A DNA stretch of 10,951 nt. Source: JBBQXY01 sp051004815. Its GTDB lineage: Bacteria; Chloroflexota; Ktedonobacteria; Ktedonobacterales; Ktedonobacteraceae. Position numbers and translations under genes: made by a program. The notes under the pieces are model-generated. The model saw only the letters and a list, made by a program, of their open reading frames with translations. It searched no databases and was not told where the DNA came from. Position 1 is the first letter of the stretch, and every line of letters starts with the position of its first letter. Location: assembly GCA_051004815.1 (NCBI GenBank), contig JBPCJY010000209.1:1-10951 (forward strand). Direction: 5' to 3'. Below, piece after piece: positions 1 to 6,744 of this stretch.

Positions 1-53
1 TGGCCATGCTTCTGCTTGGTCTCACAGCATTTCTGCACAAACGCCAAAACTAA
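1..53 (+). CDS. 3' end of a paralogue of the zinc-ribbon/membrane protein (partial)
   Basis: Reading from position 3, the sequence encodes the last 16 residues of a protein, AMLLLGLTAFLHKRQN, followed by TAA at 51-53. This matches the last 16 residues of the minus-strand protein at 267-2303 (AMLLLGLTALLRKRQN) with two substitutions, F for L and H for R. It is therefore seen directly as the C-terminal membrane anchor plus basic tail of a second, related protein. The rest of the gene lies upstream of the window. The two genes face each other and share sequence beyond their stop codons, so an inverted duplication is implied. The short reading frame would not be credible alone; the match to the neighbour is the evidence. 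How far the similarity extends upstream cannot be seen. Confidence 0.7.
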   Translation, partial: AMLLLGLTAFLHKRQN

Positions 54-101
54 CGTGGGTGGGATCAATCACTGCCCAGAGACAGGAGGTGAAGCTGTGG
101 A

Positions 102-218
102 GCGCGGTTTCCAGGGCGACCGCAAGGGTCGCCCCTACTATATACGATGCGGCTCTGCGAGCCGCTTTACGCGAAGGTATAGTAGGGGCGACTCTTGCGG
201 TCGCCCTGGAAACCGCGC
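102..218. repeat. Palindromic intergenic repeat core with nested hairpins (MITE- or REP-like)
   Basis: The centre of the long inverted repeat is its best-matched noncoding part: 102-142 pairs with 178-218 with one mismatch. Each arm holds its own hairpin. On the left, GGGCGACC at 114-121 pairs with GGTCGCCC at 127-134 around a 5-nt loop. On the right, the equivalent lies at 186-206 with one G-T pair. The spacer holds a perfect 7-bp hairpin, GCGGCTC-TGC-GAGCCGC, at 149-165. There is no open reading frame of note. I suspect a dispersed palindromic repeat of the kind common in Chloroflexota genomes, but copy number cannot be judged from one window. Confidence 0.65.
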
Positions 219-266
219 TACATAGCTTAACTTCATGTCTATGGGCAGTGATTGATCACACCCACG

Positions 267-2303
267 TTAGTTTTGGCGTTTGCGCAGAAGTGCTGTGAGA
301 CCGAGCAGAAGCATGGCCAGGCTATAGCCTGCAATCAGGAGCCAGCCCAAGGGGCTGAAGGCACTATTACTGCTATCGCTTCCCAGGCTGGTGATACCGG
401 CGGTGCCGATGGTGCTGTCGCTCTGCCCATTCGTGGCTGGGCTGGAACTTGGAGATGGTGTCGTTCCCACGGTAGGAGTAGTGCCAGGGGTTGCCGTGGG
501 CGTGACTCCCATGGTTGGCGTTGCCGTGGGCTTGACCTGCGTCGGAGCTGGAGTCGGCGTTGCTGAAGACACTGTTGGTGTGATAGGAACTGGCGTCGAA
601 TTAACGGGTGTTGGGAAAAAGCCGCCCTGACCTGAGCCTGTTGTAACTGTTGGTGTCACGCCAGGAGGTACTGTGGCTGTCGCCTTTTTCCCGAAAGGAC
701 CGGCATCCAGCATAATAGGAATATCCGCTATATGGCCGCTCATAACGTCACGCACGAAAATGTGGTGCGCACCGGTTGCCCAGGTGTTGGTCGTCAGTGC
801 AACCGCGAACATGCCATGTTGATCGGCCTCAACAATATTGGACTGAGTGGCCTGGACAAGGAGAGGCTGACTTTTTTCATCGCTGAAAGTAACGTGTCCG
901 TGTGGGCTGAACCCTTGTCCACGTAGTTGAACGGGTTGCCCTGGAACGAGCAGCTGGGCATTTTCCAGGATGAGCGTTAAGCCATGCGAGGTAATCACGG
1001 TAGGAATAGTCGTTGGTGCATTGGCAGGAGTGGTAAGCGACGACGCGGTGCCACTTTGAGTACCCGGCGACATCCAGGAAAAGCTGATGGCACTGACGAT
1101 TAGCAGCGCGAATGTCACGGTTATTAAAAGCAGCGTGCCACCTAGCCAGAGCAACCCTTCAAGCCGCCCTGGATGGAGCAGCCACCAGCGTACATGATCT
1201 AAAGTATGCATCGTGGGCCTGGGTTTCCGCGCTTTAGAACGCTCAGCAATACGGCGAGCATAGGCGGATTGAGAGAATCCTCCTGCTGTCCACGAGGAAG
1301 GCTCTCTTATGGAGATGACTTGCTCGGTAGGGGCCGCTGCTGCCCGCACATTGCTGGTAGCAGTTGGTGACTTGCTCAGGCGAACAGGTGTGGGCGATAG
1401 CACGGGATGCGTAGGAACCAGACTCGCATTGCTCCTGGGAGCCACACTTGCTACAATACGGGGCGATAGCGTATCAATTTTGTCGATATCGATGACGTGC
1501 TGTGCGTGTTGTGCGTGCTGTGGGGGCTTACGAGGTTGTGTGTTGATTTGATCGATGTCCACAGTACGTGATGCGGCAGGTGAGAGTTGTTCAGGTATTG
1601 GACTGGGTGAGAGTTGTGTCAGCTGTTCCGGTAGCGTATCAATTTCGTCAATGTCGGTGATATGCTGGCTGGGTTTTGGCGATTGGATAGCAGGCCGGGC
1701 AACGGGCAAAGGCAGTTCAAGTTGCGCTGAGATCGGTTGTGGCTGGGTCGGTGTCTCGATCACCAGAGAAAGCGATGAGAGGCTGCTCTCGGCTTCAAAT
1801 TGCGGCGATTCGTACTGCCACATGGTTGGCGGTGGCAGTGTAGGTATACGTGTGAGGTCTTCCTCTTCTTGTAGAGGCAGTGTATGTGTACGAGAGTATT
1901 TTGGACGAACTTTCACCGCGTTCGGGCGTTGCGCGGAAGCCCGTGGGGGAATGGGCGTAGGTGGGTTTAATGGACGTGTTTTTGGCGCAGCGTGTAGCAG
2001 GCTGGGAGAATGTTCTGCTTTAGCGTTGCCTGTCAAGGCTCCGGCTAAATATGCTGAGACTGCCGGGTCAATCCAGACGGAAGAACCAACTGGCTGCCGT
2101 TGCACGGGGGAAATTTCGTTCACATGGTGTTGCCGTTGGATATACGGTGCAGAATAGCCACAAGCAGGACACAGCACAACGGTCTGTTGCGGTGCTATGT
2201 CTCTTATTGTGAGTAGGGTGCTGCATAAAGGGCACATTACTGAATGTGCGGGCTGCTCATTGGCACTGCTACGCTTCAATGTTGGCGGTATTTCTGCCTG
2301 CAT
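267..2303 (-). CDS. Zinc-ribbon, two-TM membrane protein with extracellular beta domain and Pro/Thr-rich stalk
   Basis: This 678-residue protein has no family name I recognise, but its architecture is clear. A zinc ribbon lies at the N-terminus (C24-P-L-C27 and C45-P-A-C48). A long proline-rich, probably disordered region (about 60-340) carries three related short motifs near residues 217, 248 and 271 (TDIDEIDTLP, VDIDQINTQP, IDIDKIDTLS). After a basic stretch (about 350-380) comes a membrane segment at about 383-410. A predicted outside domain follows at about 440-535, with beta-rich, Ig/filamin-like spacing (PGQPVQLRGQGFSP). Then come a Pro/Thr/Ser-rich stalk (540-625) and a C-terminal membrane anchor (652-673) ending RKRQN. 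Both ends should therefore be cytoplasmic. The arrangement suggests an envelope sensor or scaffold with a cytoplasmic metal-binding head; this is inference. The ATG at 2301-2303 has only a weak purine-rich Shine-Dalgarno. The gene is divergent from the sigma factor, and its 3' end is inverted-duplicated at 1-142. Confidence 0.8.
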   Translation of the reverse strand: MQAEIPPTLKRSSANEQPAHSVMCPLCSTLLTIRDIAPQQTVVLCPACGYSAPYIQRQHHVNEISPVQRQPVGSSVWIDPAVSAYLAGALTGNAKAEHSPSLLHAAPKTRPLNPPTPIPPRASAQRPNAVKVRPKYSRTHTLPLQEEEDLTRIPTLPPPTMWQYESPQFEAESSLSSLSLVIETPTQPQPISAQLELPLPVARPAIQSPKPSQHITDIDEIDTLPEQLTQLSPSPIPEQLSPAASRTVDIDQINTQPRKPPQHAQHAQHVIDIDKIDTLSPRIVASVAPRSNASLVPTHPVLSPTPVRLSKSPTATSNVRAAAAPTEQVISIREPSSWTAGGFSQSAYARRIAERSKARKPRPTMHTLDHVRWWLLHPGRLEGLLWLGGTLLLITVTFALLIVSAISFSWMSPGTQSGTASSLTTPANAPTTIPTVITSHGLTLILENAQLLVPGQPVQLRGQGFSPHGHVTFSDEKSQPLLVQATQSNIVEADQHGMFAVALTTNTWATGAHHIFVRDVMSGHIADIPIMLDAGPFGKKATATVPPGVTPTVTTGSGQGGFFPTPVNSTPVPITPTVSSATPTPAPTQVKPTATPTMGVTPTATPGTTPTVGTTPSPSSSPATNGQSDSTIGTAGITSLGSDSSNSAFSPLGWLLIAGYSLAMLLLGLTALLRKRQN
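1495..1521 (-). repeat. Three tandem 9-bp units inside the zinc-ribbon protein gene
   Basis: Three 9-bp units (plus strand: acgtgctgt, gcgtgttgt, gcgtgctgt) sit directly next to each other. On the coding strand they give the repeated HAQ-type peptide near residues 262-269, just before the third DID-type motif. This is probably a small slippage-prone tract in a disordered region. Confidence 0.75.
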
Positions 2304-2403
2304 CTTTTTATTCTTTCGTCACCAGAAATTATTGCTGTTCTCGCAGAGAGGGCGAACCTGCTTCCAATACCCATTCCCCTGGACTCTGTAACCAAATTGG
2401 CTA

Positions 2404-2434
2404 GGGTAGGATGGATTCTTTCACTTTCCTACCC
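2404..2434. promoter_or_regulatory. 8-bp inverted repeat, possible operator or hairpin
   Basis: GGGTAGGA at 2404-2411 is the exact reverse complement of TCCTACCC at 2427-2434, with 15 nt between. It lies about 100 bp upstream of the membrane-protein start, on the side where that gene's promoter should be. It could be a dimeric regulator site or a leader hairpin, or a chance match. Confidence 0.3.
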
Positions 2435-2679
2435 CTGTGCGTTCCTATGAGTAGTACACATCTCTGCATATCTGTTGCAAATAAACGTGCCTCGGCACTA
2501 ATTTGGAATAGATAGCGCGGATATTATCGCTAGATACGCATCAAAAGCGAGAGGAGAGGGGAATTGTGGAATTATCCGCAGTAGGTGGAAATTATTTCCC
2601 GATTCCGTGGGGTGCGCAAGAGCAGAGTGAGCAGGTAGATGAAGTAGGTGCCTGGTAATACGATGGTACATCGCTACAA

Positions 2680-2708
2680 TTGTATATTGGCACATTCCTT
2701 GCTATATA
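2680..2708 (+). promoter_or_regulatory. Candidate extended -10 promoter for the sigma factor gene
   Basis: TATATA at 2703-2708 is preceded directly by TGC (2700-2702), the extended -10 pattern. A poor -35 candidate, TTGTAT, lies at 2680-2685 with a 17-bp spacer. Transcription would begin near 2715. A GTG at 2716 would then leave almost no leader, which supports translation from the ATG at 2797. Confidence 0.4.
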
Positions 2709-2784
2709 AGGAATTGTGGGGGGGATACAGCCAAAGATAATTTGGCAAGGTGTCTCCGGTTACCAAAGATGTGGAATGTGGATT

Positions 2785-2788
2785 GGAG
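2785..2788 (+). promoter_or_regulatory. Ribosome binding site that sets the sigma factor start
   Basis: GGAG lies 8 nt upstream of the ATG at 2797-2799. The alternative in-frame starts, GTG at 2716 and ATG at 2776, have no comparable site, and the 27 residues they would add resemble no sigma region. Confidence 0.6.
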
Positions 2789-2796
2789 ATGGTTTA

Positions 2797-3873
2797 ATGG
2801 TGACAATGGTAAAAGGGGATTTCGACAATTTTTTAGCTACTAGCGATAGAGGACTCCGCGAAAATGATGGTCCTCGCGGCACTGGATACAGCGTCAAGCG
2901 TGGGGCTGGACGTAAAAGAAATGAGACCAGTGTCCATCATGGGAGTACTCGCAGTGATCGCTCCCTCGGCGATTATTTTGGAGCCGATGACGATGTTGAC
3001 CTGATAGAGGAGGAAGATGAGGAGGAAGAGGAAGAACAGTATGATACCGCGATAGACAATGCCATTCGCCAATATTTAGCTGAAATCGGGCGTTTTCCCT
3101 TGCTGACGGCGGTCCAGGAGATGAAGATTGCCTGGCGTGTTGCCGCGGGAGACGTGGAGGCGCAGCAGCAGTTAGTAGAGGCAAATCTTCGCCTGGTGGT
3201 GAGTATTGCCAAACGCTACAAAAACCAGGATATTTCATTGTTAGATCTTGTGCAGGAAGGCAATCTTGGCCTGATCCGGGCGGCACAAAAATTTGATCCC
3301 GCCCGCGGGTTTCGTTTTAGCACCTATGCTACCTGGTGGATTCGCCAGGCCATCAGTCGCGCCGTAGCCGAGCATACGCGCACTATACATATTCCTGTGC
3401 ATGTGGTCGAGCTTATCTACAAATTGAAACGCATTGCTCGCTCGCTGTACCAGGAATTGGGACGCGAGCCGTTGCCAGAAGAACTGGCAGTGGTTGCTCA
3501 TTTGACGAAAGAGCGCGTGGTGGAACTACAAAGCATGGCCGAGACGCCCATCTCGCTCGATGCGCCCCTTATTGATGACGAGCACTATCACCTCGCTGAT
3601 ACGTTGATCGATACTCACGCGACCGCTCCGGCAGATATCGTGACGCAGCAGGTGTTACGCGACCAGCTTACCAGCGCGATGGAAACACTGAACCAGCGTG
3701 AACGCCAGGTCATTGAATTACGCTATGGCCTCCATGATGGCTATTGCCACACGTTGGAAGAGTTGAGCGCGTACTTTAAGCTGACCCGTGAACGTATTCG
3801 TCAGATTGAAGTCAAGGCTCTCCGCACACTGCGCCAACCCGTGCAAGTACATCTCCTGCGCGATTTCGCGTAA
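2797..3873 (+). CDS. RNA polymerase sigma factor, sigma-70 family (RpoD-like, probably group 2)
   Basis: This 358-residue sigma factor directs RNA polymerase to promoters. After a non-conserved N-terminus comes a strongly acidic run (about residues 64-81, mostly D and E). Region 1.2 follows (about 87-118, containing AIRQYLAEIGRFPLLTAVQE). Region 2 lies at about 123-195 (NLRLVVSIAKRY, LDLVQEGNLGLIRA, then the -10-reading FSTYATWWIRQAISRA). Region 3 spans about 203-278. Region 4 spans about 291-348, with LNQRERQVIELRYGL and the helix-turn-helix TLEELSAYFKLTRERIRQIE. There is no long region 1.1, and the protein is shorter than typical primary sigma factors, so a group-2 alternative factor is more likely than the housekeeping one. 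The ATG at 2797 is chosen for its GGAG site; a GTG at 2716 would give 385 residues. It is divergent from the zinc-ribbon protein and converges on the response regulator with 5 bp between stops. Confidence 0.93.
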   Translation: MVTMVKGDFDNFLATSDRGLRENDGPRGTGYSVKRGAGRKRNETSVHHGSTRSDRSLGDYFGADDDVDLIEEEDEEEEEEQYDTAIDNAIRQYLAEIGRFPLLTAVQEMKIAWRVAAGDVEAQQQLVEANLRLVVSIAKRYKNQDISLLDLVQEGNLGLIRAAQKFDPARGFRFSTYATWWIRQAISRAVAEHTRTIHIPVHVVELIYKLKRIARSLYQELGREPLPEELAVVAHLTKERVVELQSMAETPISLDAPLIDDEHYHLADTLIDTHATAPADIVTQQVLRDQLTSAMETLNQRERQVIELRYGLHDGYCHTLEELSAYFKLTRERIRQIEVKALRTLRQPVQVHLLRDFA

Positions 3874-3878
3874 GGGAA

Positions 3879-4547
3879 CTACATATCTTTGCGCGGCGGC
3901 ACCAGTTTGTGTTCAACAGCGAATGCCGCCGCCTCGCTGCGCCGTGCGAGGCCCAGTTTCTCCAGGATATGACTGACGTGGTTGCGAGCAGTCTTCTCGC
4001 TGACGCATAGTGACTCGGCAATCTGTTTGTTGGTGTAGCCACGCGCTACCAATGCCAGCACTTCGCGTTCGCGCTCTGTCAATTCTCCGCCAGGTATTTG
4101 CCTCTGGAGGCCATGGGTAGAGAGGTTCGTCAAACGATTGGTGGCTTGCCCGGTCATTGTAGGATCAAGCAGCGATTGGCCGGAGGCTACCAGGCGGATG
4201 GAACGCAGCAACTCCGCACGGCTCACATTTTTGAGGAGATAGCCGCTAGCTCCCGCCAGTAGGGAGGCGAGAACGGCATCGTCATCGCTATACGAGGTAA
4301 TCATCAAGACCTGTACCTCCGGGTAGCGACTCTTGATTTCACGGCAGGCCTCTATGCCGCCCATCTTCTCCATGCGTATATCCATCAAGATCAATTGTGG
4401 CGCAAGCACCGCTATCTTCGCTAAGGCCTCGGCACCGTTACTGGCCTCGCCAACGACATTGATGTCTGGTTCTAACTCAAAGGCCGCACGCATTCCCAGG
4501 CGTACCACCTCGTGATCGTCTACAATCATTAACCGGATACTTGGCAT
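3879..4547 (-). CDS. Response regulator, NarL/FixJ (LuxR-type) family
   Basis: This 222-residue DNA-binding partner of the kinase encoded just upstream has a receiver domain at residues 1-120 with the full active site. D10 and D11 form the acidic pair, D56 (LILMDIRM) is the phosphoacceptor, T84 (MITS) and K106 (YLLK) complete it. A linker of about 30 residues leads to a LuxR-type helix-turn-helix at about 155-210 (ELTEREREVLALVARGYTNKQIAE, then SEKTARNHVSHILEKLG). Phosphorylation is expected to promote dimerisation and promoter binding; the targets are unknown. The ATG at 4545-4547 has a good GAGG site 5 nt upstream. The gene follows the kinase by 23 bp, so the two are almost certainly co-transcribed. 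Its stop lies 5 bp from that of the convergent sigma gene, leaving no room for a terminator, so read-through antisense transcription is possible. Confidence 0.95.
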   Translation of the reverse strand: MPSIRLMIVDDHEVVRLGMRAAFELEPDINVVGEASNGAEALAKIAVLAPQLILMDIRMEKMGGIEACREIKSRYPEVQVLMITSYSDDDAVLASLLAGASGYLLKNVSRAELLRSIRLVASGQSLLDPTMTGQATNRLTNLSTHGLQRQIPGGELTEREREVLALVARGYTNKQIAESLCVSEKTARNHVSHILEKLGLARRSEAAAFAVEHKLVPPRKDM

Positions 4548-4570
4548 AGCTACCTCATCCTTTACCTATG

Positions 4571-6556
4571 TTATTTCGGCAAACGTGCTTTCACACTGAC
4601 ACCGCCATCTGGCATAGTGGTGATTTCAAATGTCCCGCCCAGCTCTGTGGCTCGTTCGCGCATGCCACGCATCCCATGACCTGAATAGATACGCGGTTGC
4701 TCACCTGGGAGCGTGAGATTGCTGCCTGGCTCTCTGATCGTAAGCCCACTGGTCATAAGCCCTTTGCCATTATCACAAATCTCAACCTCAATGGCCTGGG
4801 GCAAATGTCGCAACTGAACGTGTAACTGCGTTGCCTCGGCATGCTTGTAGGCATTGGTCAGTGCCTCTTGCGTGATACGAAAGATCGCTGTGCCAACGAG
4901 AGCCGTTGTGTGTGTATTGCCGTTATGACTCTGGTTCCCGTTGTTATGTATGTCCTCTTCGCTACCCACTACTTCCAGGCGCACAGGTAGACCACTGATG
5001 GTTTCAAACTCGCGTACCTGGTTGGTCAACATCTGCGTTAATGTGCTGGTGCCACTGATCAAGGGTTTGAGCGTAAACATATAGTTGCGTGTCTCCCATA
5101 GTGCCTGCTTGGAGATCGTTACTAGCGTATCTAGCCGTTGTGCCAGCGGATCGAGCACCTCTTTATCTTCCTCATCCTCGGAAGCTTCCGCGATGCGATG
5201 CGCCAGGGCGGCGCAGGTTTCCGTATTCAAACTCAGCATATACACGAGTTGGGCGACTCCATCGTGTATGTCACGAGCAATGCGACCGCGTTCTGCCTCG
5301 GCTGCCAGCTCTGCCGTCTGTTCTGTCAGGCGCATATTTTCCAACGCGACGACCAATTGTGGCCCCGTCGTATTGAGAAATTCTTCTTGTTTGCTCTCAA
5401 AAGGAGTGCGCCGTGTGCTCTCAACACCTATTATCAGGTAGAGCTGTCCATCCAGAAAGATGGGCAGGTACAGACGCGACATACCGTAACTATCTTCGTT
5501 CGTCTCTGTGCGGAGATGCTCAAAGTCACTATATGTTTCGCCTGTCTGCATCACCTGTTCCATGAATGATCTGCTCTTGTCAGGCCATGACGGATCAACA
5601 AAGCCAGCCTCTACGCATATGTCAAGCTCGAAACGTTGCGCGTTGCTCACGTCGTCTTCACTCTTGGCGCGGACTAGTCCCAGGAGGAGGCGTTCAAAGT
5701 GGCCACCCTTGCGCATCTGCTCCGCGCTGTATTGCAACAGGCTCTGTCTATCACGAGCACCCGTAACCAGCGTTTCACTGACGTGGCGCAACGCTTTTTG
5801 CAGACGTACGTTGTCTTGCTCGCGCCTTCTACTGCGTGTATAACTCTGTAGCAGCGAGGCGAGATAGGCCGCCAGGATGGCGATCACTGGCGCGTCAAGC
5901 AATGAACCGGCCAGGTCTCGTGCGAGTAAAGGGTAAGGGATTGTTCCTGGTGGTGGGAAAAAGGCTCCCAACAAGATAAAGAGGTCATAGCCCAGGGCCG
6001 CTGCTAACCCACCACGGTAGCGATAGGAAAGTGCTGCCGCGAGGGCTGTGGAGATACCATAGCGATAAAATGGGGACGAACTCCCGAAATGTGGAATGCC
6101 GAAGTAGCCACCAAAGTACGTAACCATGCCGCAGATCACGACATCCAGGCTATAAATGGCGATATCCCAATTGGGATTGCGGGTGCGGGCCAGCGGCGTT
6201 AAGATATCTCCTTCCTCATCGGCTGCCAGTGGGCGACGGCGTAACTGCCAGAATTTGCGTTGTTCCGCTACGACAAGCTGGCCCGGTTGGCGCATATTCT
6301 TTATGCCGGGAAAGGTGGGCAGGAAAATTTTGAAGATTGGAGCGTAAAGTGTGACTACTAAGGTCTGTAAAAACGTAATTACTAGTAGAAGGGTAGCAAG
6401 CGGCAGGTTTGGTCGCCCCTGAATGGAGACAATCCAGATCAGTGCGAACAACCAGGAGACCCAACGCCAGAGTAAGAAAAAATAGCTAGGTGTGTTGCGC
6501 AGGCGGCGCAACGTCGTTTGCGGGATAGCCTTCAATGTTTTGCTTGACTGGCGCAT
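4571..6556 (-). CDS. Membrane histidine kinase with GAF-like domain (HisKA_3 / NarL-partner type)
   Basis: This 661-residue sensor kinase has hydrophobic segments at about 24-46, 50-73, 131-152, 165-200 (probably two) and 215-238, so an N-terminal membrane sensor unit is likely. A GAF-like domain spans about 255-410. The HisKA_3 box is RGRIARDIHDGVAQ with H431 as the phosphorylated histidine. The ATPase domain lies at about 555-660, with the N box EALTNAYKHA (N568), CDNGKG (D595, G597) and the glycine-rich lid GHGMRGMRER. No signal ligand is evident. An Asn/His/Gly-rich stretch (about 534-550) is inserted just before the ATPase N box, where related kinases are usually short. The kinase is first in an operon with the response regulator and should phosphorylate it. 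The start at 6554-6556 has a weak ribosome site. Confidence 0.94.
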   Translation of the reverse strand: MRQSSKTLKAIPQTTLRRLRNTPSYFFLLWRWVSWLFALIWIVSIQGRPNLPLATLLLVITFLQTLVVTLYAPIFKIFLPTFPGIKNMRQPGQLVVAEQRKFWQLRRRPLAADEEGDILTPLARTRNPNWDIAIYSLDVVICGMVTYFGGYFGIPHFGSSSPFYRYGISTALAAALSYRYRGGLAAALGYDLFILLGAFFPPPGTIPYPLLARDLAGSLLDAPVIAILAAYLASLLQSYTRSRRREQDNVRLQKALRHVSETLVTGARDRQSLLQYSAEQMRKGGHFERLLLGLVRAKSEDDVSNAQRFELDICVEAGFVDPSWPDKSRSFMEQVMQTGETYSDFEHLRTETNEDSYGMSRLYLPIFLDGQLYLIIGVESTRRTPFESKQEEFLNTTGPQLVVALENMRLTEQTAELAAEAERGRIARDIHDGVAQLVYMLSLNTETCAALAHRIAEASEDEEDKEVLDPLAQRLDTLVTISKQALWETRNYMFTLKPLISGTSTLTQMLTNQVREFETISGLPVRLEVVGSEEDIHNNGNQSHNGNTHTTALVGTAIFRITQEALTNAYKHAEATQLHVQLRHLPQAIEVEICDNGKGLMTSGLTIREPGSNLTLPGEQPRIYSGHGMRGMRERATELGGTFEITTMPDGGVSVKARLPK

Positions 6557-6631
6557 AAAATGTGTTCTCTCAGCACAACGTCATGATGAATAGATGAATA
6601 AAGGTACAGATTTACCTGCTCAATTGTTGGC

Positions 6632-6660
6632 AGTATGCACGCTTTTTCAAGTGCTGTCAA
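6632..6660 (-). promoter_or_regulatory. Sigma-70-type promoter of the kinase-regulator operon
   Basis: On the minus strand, TTGACA (complement of 6655-6660) is followed after 17 bp by CATACT (complement of 6632-6637). The -35 is a perfect consensus and the -10 matches 4 of 6. Transcription would start near 6625, leaving a leader of about 70 nt before the kinase ATG. Confidence 0.6.
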
Positions 6661-6689
6661 TGAGCTTTGCCGATTTGCACTCTGGCGCA

Positions 6690-6717
6690 TTGATTGAGTA
6701 ATGTGATATGGTAATAC
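6690..6717 (+). promoter_or_regulatory. Candidate promoter of the small acidic-tail gene
   Basis: TTGATT (6690-6695) and TAATAC (6712-6717) are separated by 16 bp, with TGG directly before the -10 as in extended -10 promoters. The match is modest. It lies back-to-back with the kinase promoter, so one regulator bound between them could affect both. Confidence 0.3.
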
Positions 6718-6744
6718 TACACTTGAAGCTTCCTTTTGGGGGCA

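Larger units (their letters stand above)
1..319. repeat. Long inverted repeat, 142-bp arms around a 35-bp spacer
   Basis: Bases 1-142 pair with 319-178 (position i with 320-i) at 131 of 142 positions, about 92%. Mismatches fall at left-arm positions 17, 30, 37, 62, 79, 85, 88, 91, 97, 100 and 127. The arms include the last 17 codons of two convergent genes, their stop codons and the downstream DNA. The 35-bp spacer (143-177) carries a further hairpin. In the eight noncoding mismatches the left arm always has G where the reverse complement of the right arm has T or A. The left arm touches the window edge, so the repeat may be longer. It may also act as a two-way transcription stop, although no T-run follows the stems. 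Confidence 0.9.
2304..2796. other. Divergent intergenic region between membrane protein and sigma factor
   Basis: About 490 bp without a convincing gene lies between two divergent genes. It should hold the promoters of both. I can point to a candidate for the sigma gene (2680-2708) and a perfect 8-bp inverted repeat (gggtagga/tcctaccc, 2404-2411 and 2427-2434) with a 15-nt loop. No minus-strand promoter stands out. Short frames here, such as 2498-2695 on the minus strand, lack a ribosome site and family resemblance. Confidence 0.7.

Noticed and set aside
1..319. The long palindrome as an assembly or sequencing fold-back artefact
   Set aside because: The arms differ at 11 of 142 positions, including two amino-acid changes, and are separated by a unique spacer. 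A fold-back artefact would be nearly identical.
1490..1660. The repeated DID-encoding segments and the 9-bp units as a CRISPR-like array
   Set aside because: The units are in frame, imperfect, unevenly spaced and encode protein repeats in a disordered region. There are no spacers or cas genes.
1555..2157. A 200-codon open frame on the plus strand
   Set aside because: It lies wholly antisense to the zinc-ribbon protein gene, and its Ser/Cys/Gly-rich product is what the complement of Pro/Thr/Gln-rich codons gives. It has no ribosome site or family resemblance.
2498..2695. A 65-codon minus-strand frame in the divergent intergenic region
   Set aside because: No ribosome site, no recognisable motif, and it runs up to the candidate sigma promoter. 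Better explained as chance.
2716..2796. Upstream extension of the sigma factor to GTG 2716
   Set aside because: It would start at the predicted transcription start and adds 27 residues unlike any sigma region. The ATG at 2797 has a GGAG site.
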